Assembly (NCBI RefSeq): GCF_026914265.1
Contig: NC_069123.1
Span: forward strand, 51,406,949 to 51,470,948
Reading direction: 5' to 3'
Origin: Mya arenaria
Lineage: Eukaryota; Mollusca; Bivalvia; Myida; Myidae
DNA length: 64,000 bases
The position numbers and the translations under genes are program-made. The number at the start of each line of letters is the position of its first letter. Positions within the stretch are counted from its first letter, which is position 1. Of the stretch, positions 36,701-42,357 are shown in pieces. Under the pieces are notes generated by a model. That model made no database searches and was not told the origin of the DNA. It saw only the letters and a program-made list of their open reading frames with translations.

Positions 36701-39700
36701 GTACCTGTTTGGCAGGTCCTGGTACTGGCGGATCGGGCAGGGTACGCACGAGCCGGAGCCTCGGTCCCACCTCGTTCCGGGGTCACACAGCGCTGGAGTC
36801 AGACAATGAAACAATAGAGCTATAGGCTTATGTCAAATTAATATTTCAGGGGGCTAAATGTAGTGAGTTTCATTGGAGTATTCCAGTTCCTTACAAAGAA
36901 ATAGGACCAAGCCCGTTTCCCGGACGGATAAATCACCAGATCTGTTAAAAATCCGCAGGTCTGTATAAAGTCGTCATCGGGCATAAAGTGCATGACATCG
37001 TTTCCTTGAGTGTGATTTACTTATTACTAGTAATTTAATGGTAAGCACTATTACTTGATTCAGATTCGTAGTAAAACAAGTTGAATAAGTAAAATTAATT
37101 GGAATCGTTAGAACAACACAATGCACAATTATAGCTTACGGTAACAATGGTAGGATTTGTATCTGCCCTGTCTGGCGGTGGTGAAGCCTGGAGGACAAGG
37201 TCTGCAGTCAGGGGCGTTCTCCGCGCGATATGAGCTCACGGGGCACGGCTTACAGCCGGTGTCGCCATGTACGTAGCCAGGAGCGCATTCTGGTGGTAAC
37301 AATGTACTGCATTGAATAAACGCTATAATAGATATGAAGACACCAAACACAGCTACGCACAAATCTGACTCTCCAAAATTGTATCCATGTTTTGCTTTAT
37401 TCCACAAACTTATTTGCTATAAGACATCATAATAATTTAAATTTTAGATACAAGACTCACCCGAGCATTCGTGCTGGTTGGTAGCGCCCCTGGTCTTTGT
37501 TGATGTTTTGTCCGGGCAGGGCTTACAGGTTATCTCTTGAGGCTCATCCTGGTACGTCCCCCGCTTACAGGGTACACACTCCCGCCCAAACAGGTACTCT
37601 CCCACCTTGCACGTCGCTTCAGGAAGAACGTGGATGATTAATGGTGAACATGTAACACATAGATGCATGGATGCAGTGATTCTAGCGGTGAACACATTGG
37701 ATTTAGTGATGAGTATGGGTCTGATTTCAAAGATGAAAAGGTTTTTGGTCAATATTTTTGGCCAATAACGTTTTTGTTCCGTTACCCACAAACTTAAAAT
37801 CAAAAATGATAAAAATGAAGAGCTGTCTGATGAAAGATCGTCTTCATCATTTACGGAAAAAATATAATTAATCCTTATATCCTAGGCTATAAGAACTCAA
37901 ACATTTTCAGATTGATACCATGATATCATGACGTTTTAACTATTCATTGATGCTATCATGTAATAAATTAATGTCAATCAACCAGTCATGCAACAGTGAA
38001 ATCGCCGCGAGTCAATGCCGCAAACAGATTGAGGTCTTCAAAGACGATATAGCAATATCAACATTTGCTGAAGGGTTCTATCTGTCAGTAAATAAGTTTA
38101 AACACTCCTAATGATTTGCCACACTATATTTCGTAATAAAAATGAATTTTACAAACCATAAGCGAGTCCCTTTAAAACCTCAAACTTTTATACATCAAAA
38201 CGTAGACTCGCTGAACGTGACCCCCATCCCCCCCCACACACACATACACACACACAAACACACCACCGCCCTTGTTATCCTGACTGCTTATATATATTAA
38301 AAACTTTTCTCAAATAGATAATATAGACATTATTTCTACATCTATATTTGAATAAGCTTAAACAAAATTATCAGTTTGAAGGTGGTAATGCCTATATCTG
38401 CGCCTATAGCATCATCAGAATGCACCATTGTATTCTGTTAATATTAACATCAACAAAAACAGAATTTAGAATAACAGATAGGTGGTGTGAACTTTATCAA
38501 GTGCGAATGACAGTGATTTCAAATTAAACCAGTTAATGTAAGGCTAACAGTCGATATCGTTCTCATTCGGAGCTCCTCGGCCATTTTATCGAATACAACC
38601 TCGGATGTATTTGGACGGTTTACTTACTCAAGAAGTGGTACGTTTAAGTCCGCAGCAAGTAGATCGCGTAGTAATTTTATTTAGCAGTTAAACTTTGTGA
38701 CATTACTCTTGGGATTCTTAAATATGTTTGCAATAATACAATTCAATGGCAATCAATTTAAACTTAGATCAATAAATACAACTCTTAAACACTACATTTA
38801 ATTAATGATATAATTCAAAATTTTACGAACTACTTCAACTGATGTACCTGCATACATCCGAGGTTGTTTTTTGAAAAAAAAATGGCCGAGGAGTTCCGAA
38901 TGCATCATTTTAACTGTTGTGTAGCCCTGTTACATCGCATCGCATACACTGCAAGCGGGGAACGAAATTGTAAAACCTATACTGAACACTCCCGTATAGG
39001 TTAACTGGTGGATGTACAAATTTTGCGAGCACAAGCCTTGAATATTAAATAGTCAACAGCTACAGGTCCATGATTTAAATAATCCTGAGTTACTAGTTAG
39101 CTTTTAGTAAAAATGCAGAAAAATGCGTTTCATTTGCATGAAGCTTTTGTTCGTTTGGTGATAACTTTATTTATTGGCTACATCCTATCAATGTATGCTA
39201 TATATTGCGTATGCGTTTCTTCGGTAAGCCTGTATACAATATGTAAGCTCCACTTACACTTGCACTGGTCCTTGGTCGTGGAGCCCTCGCTAGGCGTGGT
39301 CGTGCCCACCGGACACCGCTTACACGTTGTCTGATTCGGCCTTGATTCGTACCAACCCTTATGACACGGACGACAACCACCCGTGGATGAGACCCGCATA
39401 TGACCGGGCCCACACCCGTCTGAAACGAGACAGCATTTAGGCCCACGTGTCGCTCTACCATGGTTAAATATTCATTGTTGACGTCGCGCGACGTCAGTTT
39501 GGAATAGGTTTCAATGTTGTACCATGGAGGGTCACGTGATCAAAATGGACTAGCCAACAATATTATTGCAAAATAAAACTATTAAATATGTTCGATAAAA
39601 AAAACAACCAACAACCTTTATAAACAAACAATTGTATAAACTTATTAAAGAAAACAGAAACATCAGGATACAAAAGACGTATGTCTTATTCCGTTATCAC

Positions 39701-42357
39701 AAACCTTTGGACAAATATAAGGGGTATTTAATAACTTTAATAATCCCCAAACTCGTAGGCTACGGGTTATTTATAGCTTGGATTACAAACCGTAAGATCC
39801 GATTCATCAAAGCTCAGAAAAGAGTTTGGAACGACATTTTGCATATTTAAAATAATCTGATTTTTTAATAAATGGGCAAACGTGAAAATTCAATGATAAT
39901 TCATTACATATAACTATATAAATGATACATTAAACGAAGGAACTGTACGTAACCCAATTATGCAATAATCATGGCCATATCATTGTCTTATTACCTCCCT
40001 TTTCTTCAATTAATATAATTTAGCTTTCAATTGAAATCTTTTATGAAAATAACAGTGTAAGTATGATTATTTTGTTTAAAAAATATTTAAGCGAATTACT
40101 TCTTAGTTAAAATATTAGAATTATATAAAGCAAAACGGTATTCATATCAGTAAGAAAGTGCCATTTTCATAGTGACGTTGTGCGCTGTAACGCCGCAATT
40201 GACCAATTTGCCTGCCTATTTTTCCAGTATTTTCTTCAAAATGAAAGTAATATGCTACGCCCTAATCTTAATCATCATCATAATCAACAACATCATCGCA
40301 ACAACCACCATCATCATCACCACAATCACAACCACTACCACCATCATCATCCCCACAACCGTTATCATCATCATCATCATCATCATCATATCATCATCAT
40401 CATCATCATCATCATCATCGTTTTTGTTGAACTATTAGATCTCTATTTTTAGCTTAATAATAGATGGTTTAGTTAATCCTCTTTATGTGGCAAAAAGTCA
40501 CAGTTGCGCCCCATATAAGCAAGTTTTGCTTTATGCGTTGAGCGTCGCCGCATAAACGTGGTCGCCTCGTTTATGCGTTTAAAATCACCGCATAAACGAA
40601 AGAAAAAAAAACGATCATATCATATAATAACTGATTAATATCTTAAATACTTTATTTTCACTGATTTTATGTAATACACATATCTTTATGTTAAAAAACT
40701 TGTAGTTTTGTTCTAAATCTGACCATGAACATTTTAGGAAATCGACTTAAGTTAAGAAATAACTTGAGAAGCTCAGTATTTATTATCATACCCCTTATAA
40801 ACTGGAAGAGTATAAAATTTACCTTATTCACCGAAAGCTTGTTTCACACTTAAATTATAACTAATAAAAAACATAAAACCTTAAGCTCATAATTTTGTTA
40901 GTATTACAGCAGAGTTTTATGCCCCAAAGGTTGGCATATAGATATCTGATCGTTTGTCCGCCCATTCGTCTGTCCCCACGGTTTCCGATTAATATCTGAA
41001 GAACGCTCAAGCCCTGGGCTCTTAAGCTTTGCAGGCAGGTTGGCCATGACAAGCAGACACAGCCTTTTTATTTTGAGGTCAGTTGGTCAAAGGCCAATGT
41101 CATGGTGACCTTAAGATTACCTTCAGCTGAAAATCAGTTTCCGATCAATATGTAAAGAACACTATGACCCAACGACCTCAAACTTCGTAGGCAGGCTGGT
41201 CGTAACCAGCAGATGAACCCTATTGCTTAAGAGTTCAGTGGGTCAAAGGCCAAGGTCGTTGTGACTGTAAGCTGAAAATACGCAGTTTCCTACCAATAAT
41301 TGAAAACGCTTAGGCATAGAGACCTCGAACTTGGTACAGGTCCCTTGAACATGACCAGCACCCGAACTATTTTGATGTGAGTTGGTCAAGATTCAAGGTC
41401 GTGGTGACCTTGAGCTGAAACTCCGAATTCGTTCAATAGCTGAAGAATGCTTGTATTCAGGTAGCTTAAACTTGGTATGCTAGTTAACTGCATCGGCCTT
41501 TTAGTAAAGTTTCAAAAACATTCGCGGCGTCTTTGATGCTTTGTGTCAAAATTAGTCTTGTGTATACATTGATACACTGTTTCGTTTCTCGATAATGGCA
41601 TGACATCTGATTGCTACATTTTAACAACTTTTTTTTGTTCAGAGAAGTATGCCTTCTTCAACGTTTCCTGCCTTTACAAAAAGATCAGTACCTGGTGTAC
41701 ACTTGTCTGGACTGGTGGCTCCCTCGGAGGGTGTGGTCTTGCCGTCGGGACATGGGAAGCAGGAGCTCTGGCCGGGCTGGTCCTGGTACTGACCCTTAGG
41801 GCAGGGGAGGCAGGAGGGCTGGCCGGGCTGGTCCTGGTACTGACCCTTGGGGCAGGGGAGGCACAGGTACGCCTCTGGGTTCCAGAACGAACCCGCCTCG
41901 CACACGTCTTACAAGGGGGGGGGGGGAGAAGAAAGGTTAGCGGTGTATCTTAATTGTTATAAGGAGTATTGTAAATAGTGGTCTAAGAATATTCATTTTC
42001 GCCATGTAGGTACGCGATTTGGTGAACACATTGTTCAAATTGTTCTGGTCGCAAATAAATGCAAAGGAAGATCACTGCGTTGGACGAACCGGAGGAACCA
42101 TTCATAATCATACCAACATTAACTCCACACGTGAGGTATCTTTGTTGAAGATCTTGTTCATAATATAGTATATATATGTTTAGGCTTACGTATGCAGTCT
42201 GCCTTGGCGGAGGAGCCCGTGCCAGTGGTTGTGGTTCCGTGTGGACAGGGTTTACAGCTTGTCTGCCCGGGTATGTCCTGGTACTGACCGCGGGGGCACG
42301 GGATACACGTGCCACCATAATACTTCGACCCCGTTGGGCAGGCGCTGTGGTTCGCGG
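15295..42357 (-). CDS. Giant modular extracellular protein: 49 Ephrin_rec_like (GCC2_GCC3) modules plus C-terminal VWA domain (5' end not found)
   Basis: Fifty-three coding exons can be joined on the minus strand from 42357 to 15295, each with AG acceptor and GT donor, giving about 8.65 kb of open sequence (about 2,880 residues) ending in TAG. Forty-nine modules follow the pattern C-x-x-G..C-x-x-C-P-x-G-x-Y-x-D..C-x-x-C-P-x-G-x-T-T..G-x-x-S-x-x-D-C of the Ephrin_rec_like/GCC2_GCC3 family; the last three exons form a VWA domain. Almost all module exons are phase 1 at both ends. Introns are mostly 100-900 bp. No signal peptide, membrane span or start codon was found upstream of 42357, so the N terminus is missing. 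Modules of this family occur in secreted and cell-surface proteins such as SVEP1 and SCUBE, but there VWA, when present, is N-terminal. Extracellular matrix, adhesion or immune recognition are possible roles; none is demonstrated. Confidence 0.85.
15748..16067 (-). CDS. Central VWA exon
   Basis: Encodes FKISKTNVRVGILQYARG, then a stretch with YPTVNTARALNAAWKML (the T-x-x-A-L helix that normally supplies the MIDAS threonine), then KHVLLVTDEKADN (the strand and aspartate of the fold) and AKLSVIG. It is 320 bp, enters in phase 2 and leaves in phase 1, and joins the neighbouring exons in frame. Confidence 0.85.
16186..16300 (-). CDS. First VWA exon with altered MIDAS motif
   Basis: Reads DEELCTMALDLVLVVDLSRM followed by VGPRTVHILREYLIQLLKK. 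The first VWA strand and the metal site are clear, but DxSxS is DLSRM, with Met in place of the second Ser. It enters in phase 1 from the last cysteine-rich module and leaves in phase 2. Confidence 0.85.
16617..16796 (-). CDS. Module 49 (last Ephrin_rec_like module before VWA)
   Basis: Begins NCESGYEWNDGKCTPCGYG, has six cysteines and ends KDCVPSVAITPPG. The usual K-x-T-T is KTLS, and a short SVAITPP linker leads to the VWA domain. 180 bp, phase 1 to phase 1. Confidence 0.82.
16952..17116 (-). CDS. Module 48
   Basis: CDKGHYFDHHLYTCNPCPLG, then TYQDESGRESCKPCPNGQTT and QQTGTYGLAGC. It is very close to module 47 in sequence, so the pair looks like a local exon duplication. Confidence 0.85.
17544..17729 (-). 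CDS. Module 47 with Ser/Thr-rich tail
   Basis: CDKGHFYDHHLYTCTPCPRG, TYQDEPGKESCKPCPYGKTT and HQTGTYAPAGC, then a linker ISTSTTKPAG that may carry O-glycans (inference). Six cysteines. Confidence 0.85.
17939..18127 (-). CDS. Module 46 (C-type, partial seventh triplet)
   Basis: GIVTGRHVPDCPKGTFTDAH followed by CEPGFYQDLPYQRFCKPCPQ and PGADRVTNC. It keeps the C-type ending PGAD but has a longer leader than the 174-bp C exons (189 bp). No B exon follows it. Confidence 0.85.
18295..18456 (-). CDS. Module 45 (A-type, copy 7)
   Basis: APCLAGHFWDSAYHVCRPCP, VGKYQDKPYQKKCLDCPHG and a basic STDGEGKKSLLDCHG end. 162 bp, the standard A length. Confidence 0.88.
18650..18805 (-). CDS. Module 44 (B-type, copy 6)
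   Basis: CDAGYYYTPGHDGCDPCPKN, then TYCESGQTQCYPCPSGYITL and HTGTGYKTDC. Seven cysteines; the additional one is in TYCESG, where A and C modules have TYQD. 156 bp. Confidence 0.9.
19093..19266 (-). CDS. Module 43 (C-type, copy 6)
   Basis: DVPPPECPIGSFLDLSTKQC, RKCPVGSYQDQKGQTSCKPC and PHPGADRITDCKG. Proline-rich lead-in typical of C modules. 174 bp. Confidence 0.9.
19380..19541 (-). CDS. Module 42 (A-type, copy 6)
   Basis: APCERGHHWDSSVKICRPCP, AGRYQDKPHQLSCDECPYGK and EGSTTIYDCTG. Differs from module 33 at only about three residues. Confidence 0.92.
19668..19823 (-). CDS. Module 41 (B-type, copy 5)
   Basis: CDAGYYYIPGHDGCDPCPQN, TYCESGQSQCYPCPSGYITL and HTGTRYKTDCS. Seven cysteines. Nearly identical to module 32. 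Confidence 0.92.
19991..20164 (-). CDS. Module 40 (C-type, copy 5)
   Basis: EKPPPSCPAGSFLDLPSKEC, RKCPVGTYQDQAGQTVCKPC and LAGQTTPSPGADSLHDCK. 174 bp. Confidence 0.9.
20822..20983 (-). CDS. Module 39 (A-type, copy 5)
   Basis: APCDKGQFWDDSVKLCRSCP, VRTYQDKPHQELCEQCPDGK and ASTSVLDCKG. 162 bp. The 657-bp intron after it is AT-rich with no recognised content. Confidence 0.9.
21336..21491 (-). CDS. Module 38 (B-type, copy 4)
   Basis: CEPGYYYILGHDGCDACPKN, TYCESGQTQCYPCPSGYITL and HTGTGYKTDC. Seven cysteines, 156 bp. Confidence 0.9.
22090..22263 (-). CDS. Module 37 (C-type, copy 4)
   Basis: DLPPRSCSKGHYLDVSTDSC, KQCPVGTYQDVPGKTSCIPC and PFPGASSADHCK. The final D-C is HC here. 174 bp. Confidence 0.9.
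22546..22707 (-). CDS. Module 36 (A-type, copy 4)
   Basis: APCERGQFWDSVYTICRPCA, VGKFQDKPHQEHCQDCPHGK and EGSTIIYDCIG. 162 bp. Confidence 0.9.
22891..23046 (-). CDS. Module 35 (B-type, copy 3)
   Basis: CSPGYYYIPGHDGCDPCPKN, TYCESGQTQCYPCPSGYITL and HVGTEHKTDCL. Seven cysteines, 156 bp. Confidence 0.9.
23557..23730 (-). CDS. Module 34 (C-type, copy 3)
   Basis: DLPPPDCPKGSFLDLSSNQC, RECPVATYQDQQGQTTCKPC and PHPGADSITDCQG. 174 bp. The intron on its 5' side contains the 36-bp tandem array. Confidence 0.9.
23740..24300. repeat. Intronic tandem array, 36-bp unit
   Basis: About 14 copies of a unit of actggtatatggttagtttt followed by taataggaccacatta, imperfect at both ends. It fills most of the intron between modules 33 and 34. 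Confidence 0.9.
24399..24560 (-). CDS. Module 33 (A-type, copy 3)
   Basis: APCDRGHHWDSSLKICRPCP, VGRYQDKPHQLSCDECPYGK and EGSTTIYDCTG. Near-duplicate of module 42 about 5 kb away. Confidence 0.92.
24676..24831 (-). CDS. Module 32 (B-type, copy 2)
   Basis: CDAGYYYIPGHDGCDPCPQN, TYCESGQSQCYPCPSGYITL and HTGTGYKTDC. Seven cysteines. Near-duplicate of module 41. Confidence 0.92.
24948..25121 (-). CDS. Module 31 (C-type, copy 2)
   Basis: DKPPQDCPKGSFLDHSTKTC, QKCPVGTYQDETGQTNCKPC and YPGADNEHDCK. 174 bp. Confidence 0.9.
25281..25355. mobile_element. Short foldback element in intron
   Basis: Arms of 27 bp at 25281-25307 and 25329-25355 are inverted copies with a few mismatches. They begin TGACGTCAGCG and surround a 21-base GC-rich loop. 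No coding capacity; it may be a MITE remnant. Confidence 0.65.
25510..25626. mobile_element. Foldback (MITE-like) element in intron
   Basis: Left arm from ccacttcgggccatatggca to about 25562 and right arm 25573-25626 ending catatgaccctcagtgg are inverted copies of about 53 bp with scattered mismatches and a loop of about 10 bases. The transcript could fold into a long hairpin here. Confidence 0.75.
25698..25859 (-). CDS. Module 30 (A-type, copy 2)
   Basis: APCDKGQFWDSTYGLCRPCT, IGKYQNKPNQEECVDCPHGK and EGATHLYDCIG. 162 bp. YQD is YQN here. Confidence 0.9.
26141..26296 (-). CDS. Module 29 (B-type, copy 1)
   Basis: CDAGYYYIPGHDGCDPCPQN, TYCESGQTQCNPCPSSYITL and HTGTGYKTDC. Seven cysteines, 156 bp. 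Confidence 0.9.
26485..26658 (-). CDS. Module 28 (C-type, copy 1)
   Basis: DAPPPTCPVGSFLDVSSKTC, KKCPVGTYQDQTGQTSCTQC and HPGADSSNDCR. 174 bp. Confidence 0.9.
26819..26974 (-). CDS. Module 27 (A-type, copy 1, shortened)
   Basis: APCEKGQFWDNHVCKLCPVG, AYQDKPYQKSCKPCPHDKTT and EGSTNIYDCI. It is 156 bp, two residues shorter than the other A exons in the first loop, and marks the start of the highly regular triplet array. Confidence 0.88.
27261..27416 (-). CDS. Module 26 (B position of an older triplet)
   Basis: ECPGGEERRYGETRCTPCPK, then NQYRSPGEPSCRPCPDGHIT and LNTGCHSVALCL. Seven cysteines, but the extra one lies in TGCHS near the end rather than in the TYC position of B modules. GC content is higher than in neighbouring introns. 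Confidence 0.85.
27693..27854 (-). CDS. Module 25
   Basis: DHAACGKGNYQEGGECRPCP, VGTYQSREEMTYCVACPQGY and NTGANTYQDCIG. Six cysteines, 162 bp. Confidence 0.87.
28138..28500. repeat. Intronic tandem array, 36-bp unit
   Basis: About ten copies of gtaatacatatctagcataa followed by gagaaaactattgatt, in the intron between modules 24 and 25. Later copies drift to tttattataatacat. Confidence 0.93.
28605..28766 (-). CDS. Module 24
   Basis: ASCEAGAYWLRALQLCLKCP, KGTYQDEPYRDSCKPCPAGR and PGATSATHCIG. Six cysteines, 162 bp. It sits in the A position of an older triplet. Confidence 0.87.
29006..29152 (-). CDS. Module 23 (short)
   Basis: ECPLGKQFDESTHECEPCPV, NQYRDAGHYKCLPCPYGLHT and AVGSTVCA. Six cysteines in 49 residues. 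The donor lies in a gtacgtac repeat, so the exact 3' end could shift by four bases. Confidence 0.8.
29358..29531 (-). CDS. Module 22 with acidic leader
   Basis: EERDEDCPPGKFLDHASYTC, RPCPVNSYKDRNGQDSCTPC and EPGCTSSKQCKG. Seven cysteines, with the extra one in PGC near the end. C position of an older triplet. Confidence 0.86.
29716..29877 (-). CDS. Module 21
   Basis: APCPAGRYWDSHYEDCRPCP, IGQYQDRKYQTSCISCPRGQ and VGAASKDKCKG. Six cysteines, 162 bp; A-like start APC. Confidence 0.87.
30065..30150 (-). CDS. Module 20, second half
   Basis: ETGQGQCQPCQHGFITEANG then CGEESLCL. It enters in phase 2, restoring an Arg codon with the exon at 30262. This is the only module interrupted by an intron. 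Confidence 0.85.
30262..30331 (-). CDS. Module 20, first half
   Basis: ECPPGQQYSWDSSGCEPCPV then DFY and a split Arg codon, with donor AG|GTAGG. With 30065-30150 it gives 156 bp in total, the same as an unsplit B exon, and seven cysteines. Confidence 0.85.
30470..30637 (-). CDS. Module 19
   Basis: DIPDCPPGTFKTPGTSVCDP, CPSGSYQDRPDMTYCNACPD and PGAKSREDCQG. The D-x-P lead resembles C modules. Six cysteines, 168 bp. Confidence 0.87.
30761..30922 (-). CDS. Module 18
   Basis: APCEPGTFWDVNRKLCLPCP, TGQYQDSVGQQSCRHCPYGQ and GGAKTVYECIG. A-like, six cysteines, 162 bp. Confidence 0.87.
31070..31207 (-). CDS. Module 17 (short)
   Basis: GCESGRQYDPVSRKCEVCPP, NTFWDKTSCVSCPHGYTRKP and GAYDCE. Only 46 residues: the second loop and the T-T segment are trimmed, yet all six cysteines remain. 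Confidence 0.85.
31524..31685 (-). CDS. Module 16
   Basis: VQCSTGYYWSAESHGCAPCP, LGTYQDEPNQSSCKDCPHGT and VGTPSPHYCKG. NQS is a possible N-glycosylation site. Six cysteines. Confidence 0.87.
31686..32142. other. Intron between modules 16 and 15
   Basis: No module remnant or repeat recognised. Confidence 0.5.
32143..32298 (-). CDS. Module 15
   Basis: APCTAGSFWGVFQCFPCPVG, QYQDQPGQNACKPCPPGRTT and VDRGCTDQVECIG. Seven cysteines, the extra one in RGC. First exon of the oldest recognisable triplet (modules 15-17). Confidence 0.86.
32377..32397. repeat. (AAC)n microsatellite
   Basis: About seven perfect aac/caa triplets in the intron between modules 14 and 15. Confidence 0.9.
32560..32830. repeat. 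Interspersed repeat with gtcagtgggtcaaag motif, copy 1
   Basis: Contains gaggtcagtggataaaagct, then ggttggccgtgaccagcaaa and gtcagtgggtcaaagttcaa ggtcgt. The same phrases occur at 40.88-41.46 kb. It is a dispersed non-coding family, probably an old SINE or LINE fragment (inference). Confidence 0.6.
33325..33480 (-). CDS. Module 14
   Basis: VSCKPGYYLRGEKCVPCGLG, TYQPRAGQTSCYPCEGYKTT and QKIASNSKNDCIG. The usual CPxG of the second half is CEGY. Six cysteines, 156 bp. Confidence 0.86.
33582..33752. repeat. (ATT)n microsatellite
   Basis: About 170 bp of att triplets, interrupted at about 33640-33664. It lies in the intron between modules 13 and 14. Confidence 0.97.
33828..34031 (-). CDS. Module 13 with C-terminal extension
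   Basis: VSCGPGYFLDRRRYDHATC, TKCPVDSYQDRPNQDSCKPC and TGATRRQDCQG, followed by an extra GLGDHYIKLVP before the donor. At 204 bp it is the second-longest module exon. Six cysteines. Confidence 0.84.
34220..34381 (-). CDS. Module 12
   Basis: GICDPGSFWSAAQRKCVLCP, EGKYQDKPGQNQCELCPVGT and RPGADSAQDCIG. Six cysteines, 162 bp. Confidence 0.88.
   Translation of the reverse strand, partial: VYATPVRSGPRLRESASFVPRANTRTNPARISVSCVLSARGRTAPALTAHRTV
34670..34765 (-). pseudogene. Decayed module exon in an intron
   Basis: In the intron between modules 11 and 12 the minus strand reads stop-RPRPSGTTTIVTGPTTLKAL. This matches the module core C-K-P-C-P-x-G-x-T-T..G, with the first Cys codon now TGA and the second CGT (Arg). 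Upstream SFDRQTN resembles the YQDxPGQTS segment but lies in another frame. It looks like a former module that lost its cysteines and its reading frame. Confidence 0.5.
34826..34981 (-). CDS. Module 11
   Basis: HCHAGYFEQYGTCHKCPQGT, YQPQTEQTTCLPCLPGQTTS and TGSVSEDECI. Six cysteines. The donor is A|GTGTGT. Confidence 0.85.
   Translation of the reverse strand, partial: CIVMRVISSSTGHATSVPRALTSHKRNRRHAFPVYLVRRPAIPEVYQKMNV
35171..35335 (-). CDS. Module 10
   Basis: DPCESGYELVSRDPDVCAIC, PVNTYRKKNRDPKCIRCPLG and STTDQSGAKSKDECTG. Strongly basic middle loop (YRKKNRDPK). Six cysteines. Confidence 0.87.
35513..35680 (-). CDS. Module 9 (seven cysteines)
   Basis: VECGKGHQRVSVNGQDTCQP, CPRGTYQPRDNCLSCLPCKQ and FEVTRGASSKSADDCFG. 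An additional cysteine in NCLSCLPC and the loss of T-T make it atypical. Confidence 0.85.
35809..35966. mobile_element. Foldback element with nested palindromes in intron
   Basis: Left end agctgtgtgaaggtattagc and right end gcttagctaatttcacacagct are inverted copies extending to catacgaca. Inside, gtcgtgctggcacgac (35862-35877) is itself palindromic, and gacattcaaaa and ttggacatt recur. No coding capacity. It sits between modules 8 and 9. Confidence 0.7.
36037..36198 (-). CDS. Module 8
   Basis: DRCGPGLFYSHAHDDCMSCF, PGSYTDKRGLLRCTRCPPGQ and LRVGSKSAEECVG. Six cysteines. Confidence 0.87.
36321..36488 (-). CDS. Module 7
   Basis: DVCPAGKMMPKNGTVPADCA, PCPAGTFKSDSMDTCRRCSS and EPGATSQRDCQ. NGT is a possible N-glycosylation site; the second CP is CS. 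Six cysteines. Confidence 0.86.
36631..36792 (-). CDS. Module 6
   Basis: ALCDPGTRWDRGSGSCVPCP, IRQYQDLPNRYRCKLCPDGK and VGASRVSDCVG. Six cysteines, 162 bp. Confidence 0.87.
37140..37289 (-). CDS. Module 5
   Basis: ECAPGYVHGDTGCKPCPVSS, YRAENAPDCRPCPPGFTTAR and GRYKSYHCY. Six cysteines, 150 bp; the final D-C is HC. Confidence 0.84.
37461..37616 (-). CDS. Module 4
   Basis: ATCKVGEYLFGRECVPCKRG, TYQDEPQEITCKPCPDKTST and RGATNQHECSG. Six cysteines. A 1.6-kb intron separates it from module 3. Confidence 0.86.
37617..38564. other. 5' part of the intron region between modules 3 and 4
   Basis: Non-coding. At 37.96-38.18 kb it resembles the interior and right end of the MITE-like element at 60.57-61.06 kb (shared phrases: gcaacaa/gcaacag, atttcgt, and gcgagtccctttaaaa versus gcgggtcccttttaa). 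Confidence 0.5.
38565..38901. mobile_element. MITE-like element with ~45-bp inverted ends
   Basis: Left end attcggagctcctcggccat..acaacctcggatgta and right end tacatccgaggttgt..atggccgaggagttccgaat are inverted copies. The 337-bp element lies in the intron between modules 3 and 4. No reading frame and no clear target duplication. Confidence 0.75.
39258..39419 (-). CDS. Module 3
   Basis: DGCGPGHMRVSSTGGCRPCH, KGWYESRPNQTTCKRCPVGT and EGSTTKDQCK. NQT is a possible N-glycosylation site. Six cysteines. Confidence 0.86.
39420..40169. other. Intron sequence between modules 2 and 3
   Basis: AT-rich; no module or RNA recognised. Confidence 0.5.
40170..40610. repeat. Interspersed repeat carrying an (ATC)n tract, copy 1
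   Basis: An (atc)n-like tract (about 40263-40428) is followed by ctctatttttagcttaataa, atcctctttatgtggcaaaa and ccccatataagcaa, then inverted copies of cgcataaacg/cgtttatgcg at 40550-40600. The same order recurs at 43.58-43.76 kb, and the cgcataaacg palindrome at 42.98-43.04 kb. The polyhistidine and polyisoleucine frames it contains are artefacts. Confidence 0.7.
40880..41460. repeat. Interspersed repeat with ggtcaaaggccaaggtcgt motif, copies
   Basis: Three or four internal repeats of a ~120-bp phrase: ggccatgacaagcagacaca, gaggtcagttggtcaaaggc and caatgtcatggtgacc. Shared with 32.56-32.83 kb. Confidence 0.65.
41692..41907 (-). CDS. Module 2 with internal half-module duplication
   Basis: DVCEAGSFWNPEAYLCLPCP, then KGQYQDQPGQPSCLPC and KGQYQDQPGQSSCFPC in tandem, then PDGKTTPSEGATSPDKCTP. 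The 17-residue duplication reflects a nearly perfect 51-bp tandem repeat (41770-41820 and 41821-41871). Eight cysteines and 216 bp, the longest module exon. Confidence 0.9.
42190..42357 (-). CDS. Module 1 (most upstream exon found)
   Basis: AANHSACPTGSKYYGGTCIP, CPRGQYQDIPGQTSCKPCPH and GTGSSAKADCI. Six cysteines. The acceptor at 42358 (TTTTAG) is phase 1, so at least one further exon must lie upstream; none was recognised. Confidence 0.87.

Noticed and set aside
40172..40452. Histidine-rich and isoleucine-rich frames
   Set aside because: Two readings of the same (ATC)n tract.
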